Source of the DNA: Jackrogersella multiformis
Lineage: Eukaryota; Ascomycota; Sordariomycetes; Xylariales; Hypoxylaceae
DNA: 64,000 nucleotides
NCBI GenBank assembly: GCA_902806575.1
Contig: CADCXD010000010.1
Span: forward strand, 1,984,001-2,048,000
Direction of reading: 5' to 3'
Of the stretch, positions 1 through 13,882 are shown one piece after another; the first letter of the stretch is position 1; each line of letters starts with the position of its first letter. The position numbers and the translations under genes were made by a program. The notes below the pieces were generated by a model. That model was not told the DNA's origin. It worked only from the letters and a program-made list of their open reading frames with translations, and ran no database searches.

Positions 1-3000
1 ATCAGTTCGTGCATATCAATGCATTTATCGTGTCTTAGAATTGTAAATTAAGGTTGATTATATTTAGAAGGATTTGCGTAAGAGCCCTGGAGGTATTTAA
101 GAACCTGACCTTGGGTAAGTACGAAATAGGTAGCCCAGCCCCTACGATGCGGGTTCGTGACTCCGTATTACCTTAGGAACACTGGGTAATGTAAGTGGGA
201 CCCGACCGTGGTTAACCGAGGAGGACAACATTAATTGGTAAGTGATAGCTTTCGTGACGTTCAGCTCTTCTTGATTTCTTAATGGCCCTTTCTTATTAGT
301 CTTTAGTTTTGCAGCGTGGAATCCAGACTGGAAGAAATAGGTGCCTAGGTACCTAGGTACCTATCGCTAAATATGGATAACTCTCTTTATGTGGCGTGAT
401 TTTGACGCATGTGGCTTCTTAGTAAATTGGCCGAACCCGTAACCTTACTGCCTTAGTTTGAAATTCGAGTTAGCTTTAGCTTATGTATCCGCACCTAAAC
501 TAAAAAGATTCTAGTATAGAACTTTGGAATACACATACATCCAATAGTATCAATACCTACCTAGTGACCTATATCTACACTATAACTCGGAGGCAAATAC
601 TCGACAAACCAAGCTATTATGTTGCATGGTCGTCGCATGCAATTTCGCATGACTCTAAATATCCTGCTTTGAAGTAAATAATAATAAAACATGCGGAACT
701 TTAGAACACCATCTCGAACAAAACTAGCGATAGCGATGGACGTGAAATGCGGGGCATATCGGTTTCTATTCCATAAACACGATATGCTATGTAATCTTCC
801 TTGCTTATATGTGTATGCTATATGCGAATTATTACATACCTACCTGGTAATATAGTGTATCTAATATCTACTATGTAATAGCATCATCATAGATGTAGTA
901 ATGGCTTCCCACTTCGGCACTTGTTGTACGTATATGTATTGTTTTATAGCAAAATTTCGATATCGGTTAATATTTCCCCGACAGTAAGCCCTTAAGGAGC
1001 CCTTCGATGTTTTATTAATGCCTTAGCCTCGAATACCTCGAATAATAGTTCGCCGACTTTAAAACAGCCAAGATTAGGTAAAATATGAGAAAAAGGAGTA
1101 TAGAGCGATATGGTTCCTCGATTCGAATACCGACGTTGGCTGGTTGCGTATGAAAACGAGAAGTGGCATGACAGCCTCGCCTTATTGACGGAAACATACC
1201 TAACTTTAAGAGGAGGCTAACCGCTGGTCATGGGTTCCCGACGTCTCGGAGCTATTATTTGGTAACATAAGGCTGACGACAAACGATGTCACATAATAGA
1301 TGTCACATAGTAAATGTTACTGATTCATACCTAGGAAACACTAGAGCCACTATTAAGTGAAAGTGACTAGGAGGAGGCAATATCTCTCAGCCCCAGACGC
1401 GGCTTAACAGAGCCGCCATTCGTTCGTAACAGGACTATGTATGGAAATATTACCCTTGATATCTACCCAGCTACCTAGCCTAGTATTCTGCCTCATACCA
1501 GTACCACTTAATTTTATAAATTTTGCGACTAGTAGGACGAGTATGTCACCAGATACTACGTGTCCATATCTGACATATGTTATGAGAAGACATATGGAGC
1601 TAAAGTTGCAAACAGTTGCAAGTTAGTACTATGTAATGCCTGTTATGCTTCGTCTTATCGAAGAAATAGCACACGCGGGATCAACGAATAGACGGTGACC
1701 GAGGCTGGTATGGAATCGCGGGGACGACCGTTCGAGACTTGCCAGTCGCCAGTCGAAATCCTTTCTGCGGACCCATGGGCCGAAACCTCCGATTGCCATC
1801 TTTTGGCTCGGTACTCTCTTTCTCCTTTGGGGTTGTTTCGCCCAAGATTCAGATAGACATGTCATATCTTATTGTTAAGACTATGTATTGCTTCAGAACC
1901 ATCAGGCTTAACATCAGCGCATGCTTGTATAGATATGCATAGATCTCGAGTTGATCCTAAAGGTAGATACTATTATTCGTCCTAATTCAGCCCGCAAAGA
2001 CTTGGCGTCTTAACTCCGACCAATCATGGGCGGTGAAATAAATACCTGACATATATGATATCCTCTATAAGTAGTGATACCCTGCGCTCCACAACATAAA
2101 TTCGAAATACATATTATGCCGCAATATCAACTAACATAGTCTTGCTTGACCGGGAACCGGTGTAGCACGAGCCTCGATGGGCAAATCGTCTAGACTGTTA
2201 TGTGGCAGAATTGCTAAAACGGGACAACCATGGAGATCACTGATGCACGGCGGACCGATGACAATGTATTTGCGGTGTATGTATATGTACTTGCTAGGCC
2301 AGGCCAGACCAGACCATGAGGCCATCTTATTGATGACGGAGATGGGGAATTCCCAGATAAAGAAGGCCGCGTAAAGTCGTCAACACCCTTGCCAGTCAAT
2401 CCCTCAAAAACCCGATCACCAGTCAAGAAGAGTTACATAGTATATAATGATATTAACGCAAACCCGAACCGCACACGAATGGCACCATATTATAGCTAAG
2501 CTGTCCTGAGATTTCGTTACATCTGCACTTAGTAACCACATATTCTAAGTAATTAGAATATGGCAATGTCTTAAAAGCTTATACCCATGTCTCACGTTAA
2601 CTGCCTACACTAATACAGCTCCTTAGTGTCGTTCCAGTATGTATGTATTCACGGCATGACCACAAATGCATGCATGTCACATAACTCTACCCGCATGACA
2701 GCCGTGCTCTATGACAGTGATCTGTGTATGCCTCCTTACTACCTACCAGCCAGCTACCTAGGTAGATAGCAATCAGCGGGCCAGTTCGCTGCGCAATGCT
2801 TTTCTGATCCGACTTTTCTAATGGATGAGGTTGGGGTCCGATATGTAGGTATGTACCTAGGTATGTATGTATGTATGTATGTATGCGGGAAGTGCCATGC
2901 GTACGACTGCGGCGTGGTATCAGAATCGTCACCTCGCGGGATTGGCTGGCGTGGGAGGGGGTGGTGCTTGTTCCTATCAGCAACCTCAACTTTGATGACC

Positions 3001-5719
3001 GACTCTGCCTACCTATCATCTCACTAAGCCCCCATCCTCGCGCAGCGAGGGAGTTCACGTTCACAATTATTTTGGGATCACGTCCCATACCTACTCCTCG
3101 CTCATTCGGCAATTGTTTATCCTCCCATAGTTATTGTAGCGATACGTGCGTTTTTTCATGTTAGTGCTCGTAGACTGACAGGCAGCACATCTCCTCCTGG
3201 GTATATTAAGTCAGGTTTGGGTAAGCCGATTGCGTTAGACTCGCGACGTGCCGAAAGAGGATGAAGTGTTTCTACAATTCTGGCGGTGAGCCCTCATATC
3301 AAGAAACTCGGTCTGCCTTGACAAAGACTGCTCAAATAGAATGATGTCGAGAATTACATTTACGGTAGCTTAATCTGAGATGCCAAATATGTCCATCTTT
3401 TTCTCCTGGTCCTACATGTGACGTTGCCCACCCCCGAGCATCTACATACATACACATACACATTAGCCCGAGATCGTCGGATAGCCACATACACTAGAAG
3501 AGACGTCCATGCCGAGAAACTCCAAGAACGCCCTCCAATCAAGGCCGGGTGTGTCGACTGCCTTCAGATAGTTGGTTAGACCCTTGCCGATGTCGTTGGT
3601 CTCTTTGGTGGCTCTTTTTTAGAACCAACAGCAAACGATGCATGTAACTCGAATAAGGTAAGGGATAATAGTGTACATAGCATATCTCTACTACTATGTA
3701 TGGTATTATCTCCGTACATCAGACTGAAGACGTGCCGTTGACACATTGCATACCCGCATCCCAAGCATTAGGTACCGTAGGTACCAGAACCAAGGATACG
3801 CACGCCTGTAATTGCAGATGCCTAGGTACTGATCAGCCGCCTGTCCAGGCTATTGGACAATGCAATGATCGAGTCTGGGGCCTTCCTATGATTCGAGAAC
3901 GGAGAAATATTGTTCGCATGTGGTTCTGCCAAAGGAAGAAGAGATACTTAGTGTAGAGTATATTGTAAAAACAGATAGGCAACCCAAGAAGGGTTTAAGT
4001 CCCGGATAAAACCGACCCCATATGAAACTTAGCCTTCAACGAAGCTCTACTGCTCTAAGTCTACTTACCTAGTACCTATGTAGGTAGTCGATTTGATGCC
4101 CCAAAACTGCCGTTCAAAATAAGCTCATTCTAAACCATTCCTTTTTGTTAAAGATCGTCACGCCTCGTTTTCTTCCAAGGTTATTATGCGTCCCTTGTCC
4201 TAGGAGGGGTTTTAACTCGAGACATGGCACCATCCGCCTTGCTGTCAAATATGACGGCGGAGAATGTGGTCAACCCTTGCCCTCTCCCCCCGCCATTACT
4301 CTGTACATAGAAGAGCTGTTGAGACATTTGAGCTCCAGGGCTGTACGGGATCTATGGGATATTGCTTAGCCTTTGCGAAGCGTAGGATATCCCTGTTGAA
4401 CGTACACCTGATCAGTCAAAAAAGGAAGAAAAAGAAAAAATAAGAATAAAGCAAACTAACATGTTACGTAGTAGTAATCTACCCAAGTATACTAAGCTAT
4501 AGTTATTTAAGCCTTCGAAAACTTACCATATATCTACATAACAGTCGTTTTAATGCGAAGGTTTATTATATCAGAGTAAGGTAAATTAATATATAATTTA
4601 ATAAATAAGTACCCAAACAAGTTACGATATATATTTAATTAATATTTATTATATTCTTTCTCGCATTTGTTTAAATATAGTTACCTAAGTTCTACTATGT
4701 AACTAAACATCCATGATGGATCATTTTATTCGCTTTACACTAAGTAAACTATAAGTGCTAGAGGAGGGACGGGTACCTCTCTTAGGTGACAAGACAAGAC
4801 AAGACCGTTGTCGGTCAGGTCCCATTTAGCATGCCCCGCAAGCGCTAACTTATCTAGACCACGCTGCCACGCTACGAAGTAAGGCGAGATAAGCCGAGTA
4901 CCTACTAATAGTAATAGGAACCTTGGAACTTTCACGGAACGACGCTAATAAGCACGAGGCACTACAAGGTTAGGTACCAGTATCCTGTATTTGAAAATTG
5001 ATTGATATCCCTTAGGTACTTATTTACCACTTAATGCGTTATGTATTATCCAAGTATCTCTATACCTATTTTACGTTTATCTGATACCTCCAGGACTCTT
5101 ACCTAATAACATCTTATAGGTAGCGACATCTTGTAGTAACGTCTTGTAGTAACACATGTTGTGACACAACGGAACCTATCATCAATCATCAATCTGTTCC
5201 TAACGCTTTATTGTTCTTTGGAGGTCTCCTTCCGATCGTTTTCGCAACCATACCCGCGGACCCTTTCTTTCTTTTCTCTCTCTCCCTCCCTCGCGCCATG
5301 TCCCTCTTTCCATGCGAGATACACTAAGATGCGAGATAGGATGCGAGATACCTAAGTAGGTACATAGAAGCTGACTCGCGGCTGTTACCTATTAAGAGAG
5401 GTAAAAAAAAAATACTACCTAGCCTAACATAATACTACGTAGGTACCTAGGTATTTTTTACATTTATCCTTAGCCCGGGTTTGAGTCGTGGCTGTTAAAC
5501 AAGTCGCTAAATTCCGAAGCCTACGATACTTACTACCTACAATTACTAGTCCTCGTTTTGTTTAGTCCGCAAACCCATTACCATTCGTCAATTATACCCG
5601 ACTTAGGAAAAAACCCTCCACTGAAATTGCTTACCTAGTGCCTAGGTACTTGGCGGGCTCTAAAGAATAAGAAGTCATCACAAGTTCGCTATCACTCCAT
5701 TCTTGTCTCTTCACCGCCC

Positions 5720-5720
<1 letters not shown>

Positions 5721-5750
<30 letters not shown>
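5721..5750. repeat. (GTATAT)n microsatellite
   Basis: Five uninterrupted copies of the hexamer GTATAT in non-coding DNA. Seen directly; no function inferred. Confidence 0.9.
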
Positions 5751-7354
5751 AGATTATTATAAACTGACTAATTGATTACCAGGTAAATATTGAAATAGCA
5801 ACTTACCTAACCTACCTGGGTGCCTAGGTAAGTACCTAATGTATGCGCAATACACATACGTACATAATAACCCGCTGTCATCCATAATGGATGTCATAAT
5901 ATCCTCCTCCTCGGTCCTAAGGCTCTGAGGAACACGGTGGAGAAATACTGTTACATCATTTTAATATCCAATAAGCATCAGCGAAACTCCGTTACCGTAC
6001 CCAACGGCTGCTACATACACTACCTAGGTACATATATACCTACTTAGGTAGTACATACATACCATACCTTTGGTGGGTAGTGCAATGTGGACATGACCTA
6101 TTTTACATACATACGCATAGGTACTATCTAGGTATCTTCATACCTTCTACATATGTAACGGATATTGAAGGACTGATAGTGGGATTGGGACGTACACATG
6201 TATCGTAAATACCTATACTACCTACACTAGCTGCGGTCTACTACATTCGGCCATCCACTCCGCCAAGATGTGCAATTACTTCAAAGTACTAGTACCTAAT
6301 CGATCGTCTGCCCAGGTGCTGGACCATCCCCATGTCCGCCAAAGAACACCATCCCTGCTCTCACCTACCTGGTATGTATACACGACTAGCTCAGCCACCC
6401 TGTAGATACATACGTGCGCTCATCAACTAGGTAGTAGTAACGAGCAAGGGTTAGACTAGGTACCAGGTAGGTAGGTAGCCATACATACTATGTAGTAGTC
6501 ATGGTACGCGGTACATAACCTGCCTATGTACACATAACATATTAGGTAGCAGCCAATGCGTACCTGGTAGGTAGGGGTACCACTTTTTACATACACTACT
6601 ATGTAATGTATACACTACCTACCTGTGTATATGTGTACCTAGGTAGGTAAGGTATGTACATATATGTATGTATGTACGTACATACCTACCTTACCTATTA
6701 CCTACCTAGACCTTCAACCCAGCTTCCAGGGCTTCTGAACTACATAGTACGAACTACATAGTACCGGTCCAGGGCAAATCTACTCTTGGACACTGAAATA
6801 ACCTGAGCTCTTTCGTCGATGACCCTCTTTACCCACTTTGCTACTCATGCTGGTTTCGCGGTTTTCCTTGTTTGACATCCACCAAAAATCTCGACCGTCT
6901 CCTGAAGCTTCGACGACGTCGTTACTTTTTTTTTCCTTTTTCTTTTTCTCTTTCGCCCTAATAAGCCCTCCCCCGGGAGATCCTTGAATATCCCCTCACC
7001 CGGACCTCTGTACCAGATACAACAGTGATAGCTGTAGTTAGAGTTAGTCGTTGTAGTAGTAGCTTCATCGTCGTCTCTGCCCAACTGCTGATCTTCTGGA
7101 TTTGGGCTCATCCGGACTTGTAAAGCTTCACCCAGGGACCCGGGACCGCCTCCACGCGCCTTGTTCGATTCGAGAACTGACGAGCTTCGCAGCTTGTCCC
7201 CCCCTAGCTATTCCCAGCTGCATACCTCATTAGGACCTAGACTCTGGGACCTACCTAGGTAGACTCTGGGACCTAGACTTTAGAGGCTACATAGGACACC
7301 ACCGCCTACTAGTAGTATCTGTATCTGTCTGGGCAGGCAATAATATACCTACGC

Positions 7355-7420
7355 ACACGCACCTGGGTATACACGCACCTGGGTATATACGCACCTGGGA
7401 CCTGGGACCTGGGCATATAC
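7355..7420. repeat. Short tandem repeat upstream of the transcription factor
   Basis: About three copies of a 15-16 nt unit reading roughly ACGCACCTGGGTATA, running into three copies of the 7-mer ACCTGGG. It lies about 320 bp upstream of the transcription factor start, so it may be in its promoter or leader. Confidence 0.75.
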
Positions 7421-7734
7421 GATTACACACACACAATTATTACACCATTACACCGACCCTTCAGATGTCATCATAACCCTACCTAGGTACCTACACCAAT
7501 AAGAGCTGCGACATCATCAGAGTCCCTTCCTCCACACCCCAACTGACCAGCGCGCAGTCTGAGCTTGTCTTGGCAAGTCGACGAGCCGGTTGTTCCATCC
7601 TGCTCGGCACCATTTTGGTCTCCTTCCTGATCGCCTTTCTCATGACCACCTTCCCCGTTGTTCCTTTTTGCCTGACCTGTGCTTGCGTCTACCCGCCGCG
7701 CCGCCTATGACTCGAAGCATATAACACCCCAAGC

Positions 7735-10700
7735 ATGGAACCTGGGCCGCCTGATAGTAAACGTCCCCGGCTTCAGACCGGTCTGTCATGGTCATCGCAT
7801 CAGGCCGTATCACTACCTCACCCTACCGCACCACATCTTCCGCCAGCGTCAGGTCCTCACCATTCTGCGCCGCCGCCCTACCAGCATCCGCCTCAGCACC
7901 CGCCTCCCTTCTCTCGTCCTCCAGAACCTCCCTTGCCGTCGGCTCACCACCACCTAGACGACCGTCGCCATCATGAACATGACCCATACCCGCCAATGCA
8001 TGATCCTCATCGACAGCCGCCTCTCCCTCCATCGTCAGCGCATCCACCTTTCCAGTCGTACCCACCTCGAGACCCCGTTGTAAAGAGGGATCCCGCCGAA
8101 GAGACCTCACTTCCACAGCTGCGCCGACCGAACTCCACCGGTAACGTTGCGGAGAACCACCCGTCCGGCCCTCATGGTCCTCCCCATCCGAATCCTCCAC
8201 CCCAAGACGACCCGCGACGACATATGAGCTACGACAACGGGCCCATGCCGCACTCGCCGGCCATGTTCAGGCAACCGCAGAATTATCACGCCCCCCCGAC
8301 GCCAGTCGCCCAGCACCCACAATACGACAGCCCTCACGTATACGGCCCCCCGGCCTCTATGTACCCCTTAGAGATCACGACTAGCGCTAAGCGGAAAGCT
8401 CAACGCGCCTCGCAGGTAGTGGTCCCTAGGCGAACTGTTGTTATCTTAGCTGACTTAAAATGCGTGACAAGGCTTGCGACAGTTGTAGGCAGCTTAAAGC
8501 TAAATGCGATGAGACTAAACCTTGCAAAAATTGCCGGGAGAAGAATATCGATTGCAAATATCGAGACCCCCCCGCAAAACAGTGAGTCAAGCATAAAGTC
8601 AAACACGGACGGGGTACTTACACTAGAAATGTAGGCCGGATAAGGTTACCGCAGATTTATTGGAGATGCTCACCTCTATGAGAGAGGAGATAAACAGTAA
8701 ACTTTCAAATATCAACGTGGAACTGGCTGGATTGTCACAGGCCAGTCGGAATCAGAATCAGCGTATGATAAACCTCGAGACCAAGGTGAAGCAGTTGAAT
8801 CCCGGGACCGACATGAAGGTCGAGTCGATCGAGGAAGAGGAACATCCAGACTTCCCCGATTCTCCTATACCCGCCAACAAGGCGCAGGGGGATGAATCAT
8901 TATCATCGCCGGGAGGCACGGTTGTAGAGCCCAGCCTAACTATGGATGAGGCTCACGCCACGCTACAGGAAGCAAACGACGACGACATGGAGGAACATCC
9001 AGGCCCCATTGTGACGCCTGGTAAACCTGCCATGCCTCCCAATCACACGACGTTAGCCGGCTTACTCTTGAAGTGGCCATCAATCAAGAGAATGGTTCAC
9101 CATCTGATGGAGGCTGAGAAAATATTTCATCCTGACGAATATCCGATCCGCCAGGAACAGCAGCGCGGCATAATCCGTGTCTTTGGAAGAGGCGAGGGAT
9201 TTGATATGGATATCCGGGCCTCGGACAAAGAAACTCCACCGGATCACACGATGACCGACGTTCTGGACGACTGCTCTGATGTTGCGTCTCCCTCGCCTAT
9301 GGGAGAAGCATGGGGCCAAGTGGGCAGTTTGACCCCCCCTCCTGGTGTCGAGTATAGAGGAGGCGTCGTCAATTTCGATGGAAACCCTGATTGGGATCCG
9401 ACGAAGATCTGGAGATACGTTAACAGTTTTAAGGACAATATTCTGAATATGCATCCTATAATAATTCCCAGGGAGCTCACCGCAATGGTGAAAGTATTCC
9501 TTGACAGTTTACCGAAGTATGAGAAAAACCAAGGCAACAAGATGTCGAATGCGAGATTTGTCAACCAGCCCAGTGGGATGCCTCTATCGTTTTCTGAAGC
9601 GGGAACGAAGAGAAAGCGATCGCCAGCGGCAGACGAGCAAACCCCCTCGACGACATTCGTAAAGCCCGGTCGACCTTATCGAAGCGTTCACAGCGCCCTT
9701 GTTCTCATGGTTTTTGCCCTAGGCAAGATTTGTCTATACAAAGATAAAATTCCCGACGCAGTTCACGAGTCGGATTCCCCTATGCATCACTCGCCTTCGG
9801 TTCGCAACGGTGTTCTAGCTTCTCCTTCACAAGGGTCGCCTCCCGGGATGTTTCACAGTCACAATCCTCTAATATGCCTTCTCTAAGGAAAATGAGAGGG
9901 TTCCCATGAGTCGAAGACCTTCTCTTCAGGGAAATCCATCGGCCTCGAGGGGTCCACATTCGCACAAGAGAAATCTAGATGTGATCCCTGGTCTTGAATA
10001 TTTTGCTCTCGCGATGGATATAATGGGTACTCATATGGGGGGTTTTAATCTGAAGCATATCTACGTCCACATCCTGGCAGGGCTGTACTATGGACAGCTT
10101 GGCCGTGTGCTTGAGAGCTGGTCGTATATCTCTCTTGCAAGTAGGAATTTACAAGTTATACTCCGGCCGTAAGTACAAAAGCCCTTATGAAAGTTTCCCT
10201 ATGGACGTTGGGATTAACTTATTGGAACTAGGAGCCTCGATCGCCTATCGAAGTGGCACGACCAGGGCAGAAGTATTGGTCAGTCACGCAGGGACAACCA
10301 ATTGGCATTTGCTTTCTGGACCTGCCTACAACTGGAAAGGTGATTCCCCCTAAATTCGTTCTCTCGTAAGATGCTAACACCCAACGCGCCTAGTGATATT
10401 CTTGCCGAGTTGCCTCTTCCCCAGTCAGGTATCTTGCAATATGAAGATAGAATGCCATATCCTAATTCCGAGTATGCGGTCAATCAAGGCTTCTCAGAGC
10501 ACATAGTAACGGGTTATATTGCACAGCTGTATCTTCGAAAGCAGCTGAACCAGGTGCATAGCCTGCTCTACGATTCAGAGAAGCAAAGCAAGAATAGGAG
10601 TGGAATCGTGCTGAACGACCCAGCGATCGAAGAAGGCATCAAGCGAATCGAGGAGATGTTGGCGAACTCGAGGAATCGCTGGGTGCCGGGTAGTTACCAG

Positions 10701-11421
10701 TGGGATGACAAAGACCCTCCGGCTAATGATATACTCGGAGCTCGCCTCCGTGCGAAATATTGGGGCTCACAAGTCATTCTTTACCGACCATTTCTGAGAG
10801 CTATCCTCGAACGAGAGCCTTGGCCGTATCATAATCATGCGGGCTCTCCCGATACTCACCATACGATGGATTCCGAGGAGCCGCCTCATAATGTGGATGT
10901 TAGAATTCTCGAGTATGCCGGCCTGGCAATCAACGCCCTTGTTGAGAGTACTCGAGCATTCCATGGGATACCCAGCAGCCAACGTATCATTATCACTAAC
11001 GTATTCGGAACCGCTCATGCGTAAGTGCAATTCATGGACACTCAAAGTACTGGCTTACAGCTAACTTGTTTTTAGCCAATGGGGAAACCTCCTAACTCTA
11101 GCAGCTTGCTTCAGGGATAGGTATCTCCGCCGCTACATTAATGCGGAGACTCTAAGCAATCTCTTTGCTCGGACGATCTCCTTCTTCCAATCGATCGTTA
11201 CGCCCACAAGCGCACTTAGGGCGGACATGAATATTTTGATCGGCTTGGCGAAAGACCTGGGCTTTATCCGGGATGAGTACGATGTTGTAGGCTCAAGCTT
11301 TTCAAGCATGACGAGCACCGGTCCTCTGCCGCCTATGCATAACCCAGGCGACAACTATCATCTGCCCCCGTCGTCCACGCTTGGGCGGCCGCACTTGCCT
11401 CCGCCACATTCTATTTCATGA
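7735..11421 (+). CDS. Zn2Cys6 transcription factor, fungal-specific (frame interrupted near 9880)
   Basis: Nuclear DNA-binding regulator. Six exons by splice sites: 7735-8415, 8472-8581, 8635-10168, 10232-10339, 10394-11020, 11076-11421; all phases agree except inside exon 3. Residues 1-227 are Pro/His-rich. The binuclear cluster spans the first intron and has spacing C-x2-C-x6-C-x5-C-x2-C-x6-C at Cys 229, 232, 239, 245, 248 and 255, followed by a short coiled-coil-like linker. The middle part (about 9670-10800) resembles the fungal-specific transcription factor domain, with an alpha-helical TPR-like segment. The corrected protein would be about 1135 residues. In exon 3 the frame moves between about 9872 and 9893, most simply by two one-base losses. 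The flanking sequence is clean and conserved-looking, so this is a real gene with either a recent lesion or an assembly error. Target genes are unknown. Confidence 0.85.
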
Positions 11422-13882
11422 GAAAATTTTGGTTATTAAATTGTACGACTACGACTGCGCCGAATGATACCGATGAGCGATGTGGTGGTATTAATAGGGC
11501 CTTTTTGTCTCTCACTCTTGATTGTGGGACCAACTGGCCCGTGTTCGGATTGGTGCGGTTATAATCTTCGATGCTAGACGTATCGAGGACAAACTCCTGT
11601 CATTCATGTCTCTTTTGCACATGATGTCGATGGCAGGTTAGGGGGAGGATATCTGTATTTGGCGGTTTCACACCTAGCAACGGCGTTTCGGGAGACTGTC
11701 CGGCGCGACACTGTTTGGTTCTCCGGTGCCAGTTTGCATACTACAGGTACATTGAATATGTGCTTGGTTTTCGGCAAAAAGCTTTTTTTTCTCCTTTTTC
11801 TTTCCTTTTCTACCCCATCATCATTCGTGGCGCCAGCCCACTGGAGCATACAATACCGGCGTTTTTATCGAGGTAGCATTGGAATATCCTTTGTGAACAA
11901 GATTTACGGAACTCGACAGCTGAGGATACCCCTTTGCGAGAGCGCATTTGTTGTGCTTTTCACTATATATACATACATACATATATATATATATCATCGA
12001 CAAGTACATATATACATACCTACTATCTACAATTTGAATCCTAGGTCTTTTCTCATTCTCACATCTTGGGTCGTTCTTCGGTATCGTCTGCTATCCCTCT
12101 AACTAAATCAGCAAGCACAACATGTTTTGAGAATCTAGCGACTATCGTTCGCGTGCAGCGTGTTACCGCCAGCACGAGGAAGAGACTCCTAGCCGTGGCG
12201 CAAACTCTAGTTTATGGCATCTAATTCACCTTTCCCATTTGGATCAGTTGCATATGTATTTTTATCATTTTTCACTCACCACATAGTATCAGTTGGTATC
12301 TCGGGCGGCTTGCATCGTTTCTCCCTCTACCGTTTTATTCGTCCGTAGGGGCGGCACGGCTAGAGGGGTTCAAATCTGTATTAGGACATTGGAGGTTTCT
12401 ATGCTACTGGAGGGAGCGGAGGAGATACCATTCCAGTTTTCGTCGGGATTCAGCTACACCTGGCTTGATCGGTTGGCGGAGCGGGGGCTTCATCATCATA
12501 GGGACATCATCGTGCGCGTGTATATACTTGGATATAACATATTTTTGATTCTCCCATATTTCCCCTTCGAGTGCGAGTCTGTGTGCCTCGCGCGTGCGGC
12601 TCGTTCGTGACAGTGGGTGGCGAACGAGGCAGATGCGTGATGTCGCGGATGTGGAGGCTGTCCCTTTGCGTATGACACGCCGAGGAGCCTGGGCCCTTAA
12701 CCAGCGAGGTCAAATCAAAATCAGCCAACGGTCGACGAAAAAAACGGCGGATAAGTATTGGATTCTTCGTTGCTGTCGCTGGACGTCGTACAACTGAAAC
12801 CGAAGTCCTGCGTTATAAGTACGAGCTGCACTTACGGCATATACCAGCTACATAATCGATATAGCAACCACGGCGTTCGTGGTGGCAGGAAGGCATCGGT
12901 GGCCTGCTTGCAACACGCCTGTCGATATGTACTGGCGGGGCAGCCGATCACCTGCCCCTAGATCCCAGGGTAGCCGATTTACGATACGAAAGAACTTGCC
13001 TTGCGTACCTATCTAGGTAGGGAGATGGGAAAAGGGAGGCTGGGACACCAGCTCAGGTAGGGTGACGCAAGATGTTGCTTGCCTGCCCCTTGTGCCTCCT
13101 GTAGCAAACTCTTGCCGCAGGCGAGAATACGGATGTGTACCTTACCTTCCTTGGTACCTGGGTTGGTATGTAGGGAGTAAGGAAGGTACCTAAGGTGGAT
13201 AGTGGTGGTTTCGTCCTATGCTCCAGGAGCGTGTGTATGGATGTCGGCGTACCGATTGGGGGTGCACGTATTCTGGATCCTACGTTCTACCTACAATCTC
13301 CGGTGCTGGCACAGGTATAGCAGGTAGGAGGCACGAGTACCTACCGAGTGGCCGGATAGCAGACGTACCATCTACTGAGGTATATTCCAAGACTGTAGTA
13401 CGTACAGTAAACAATTAAATCCCCGCCCGGTTGGGTACCCAAGAACGTACCTAGGTAGTTAAAGTCGAGAGAAACGTATGAAAAGAAGAAAAGTAACCAA
13501 TTATCGTCTGATAGTAATGTAGAAACACACCATCCGTGTCTGCATTGCGAACTTTATAAGGTTTCGGTATATAGGTACTTCGGTATTCTCCATTTAGCTA
13601 CCTTCTATACCTAGGCTCCTGCCGCAAAGCAAAGCAAAGCAAAGCCTACCGACGAAGAACCCCAGCCCGCCGGGCAGATACCCACACGGCCCGCCCGGAC
13701 CCGTCGTCGCATCTTCGTCGAACTCCAACCAACCCGCTATGCCAACCCAGACTAGAAAGACCTACTCTAACCTGACCCAAACTTAAAAAAAGAAAACCGA
13801 ACATAACCCCTTTCTTCGCCCCCGAGTTATGAATAACGGAGAGAGGAAAACGTACTCGGCGATGCAGCTCGCGGGGACCCAG
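11422..13882. other. Intergenic stretch between convergent genes
   Basis: No gene supported. It lies between the 3' ends of the transcription factor and atg5. It contains TA/CATA repeats at about 11970-11992, an (AAAGC)n run at about 13624-13646 and TACCTAGGTA-type sites near 13010 and 13441. Open frames on both strands are short and featureless. Confidence 0.6.

Larger units (their letters stand above)
1..7734. other. Gene-poor intergenic stretch
   Basis: I find no convincing gene here on either strand. All open frames are short (under about 140 codons), lack introns or recognisable domains, and overlap one another. The DNA is mildly AT-rich, with a strongly AT-rich block at about 4430-4720. 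It holds many copies of the palindrome TACCTAGGTA (for example near 345-362, 2756, 2855, 5438, 6023, 6645, 7252, 7481), simple repeats at 2866-2884 (GTAT)n and 5721-5750 (GTATAT)n, and a CT-rich tract at about 5262-5295. The last few hundred bases probably contain the promoter and leader of the transcription factor that starts at 7735. Confidence 0.6.

Noticed and set aside
2687..3112. 141-codon minus-strand frame in the left gene desert
   Set aside because: Contains repeat-encoded Tyr-Ile-His-Thr stretches from the GTAT microsatellite and overlaps two plus-strand frames; no domain.
6845..7111. 88-codon minus-strand frame with a run of Lys/Arg
   Set aside because: The basic run comes from a CT-rich tract; no homology, and it lies in the probable promoter or leader of the transcription factor.
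11659..12102. 147-codon plus-strand frame after the transcription factor
   Set aside because: Runs through TA microsatellite sequence, no recognisable domain, probably 3' flank of the gene.
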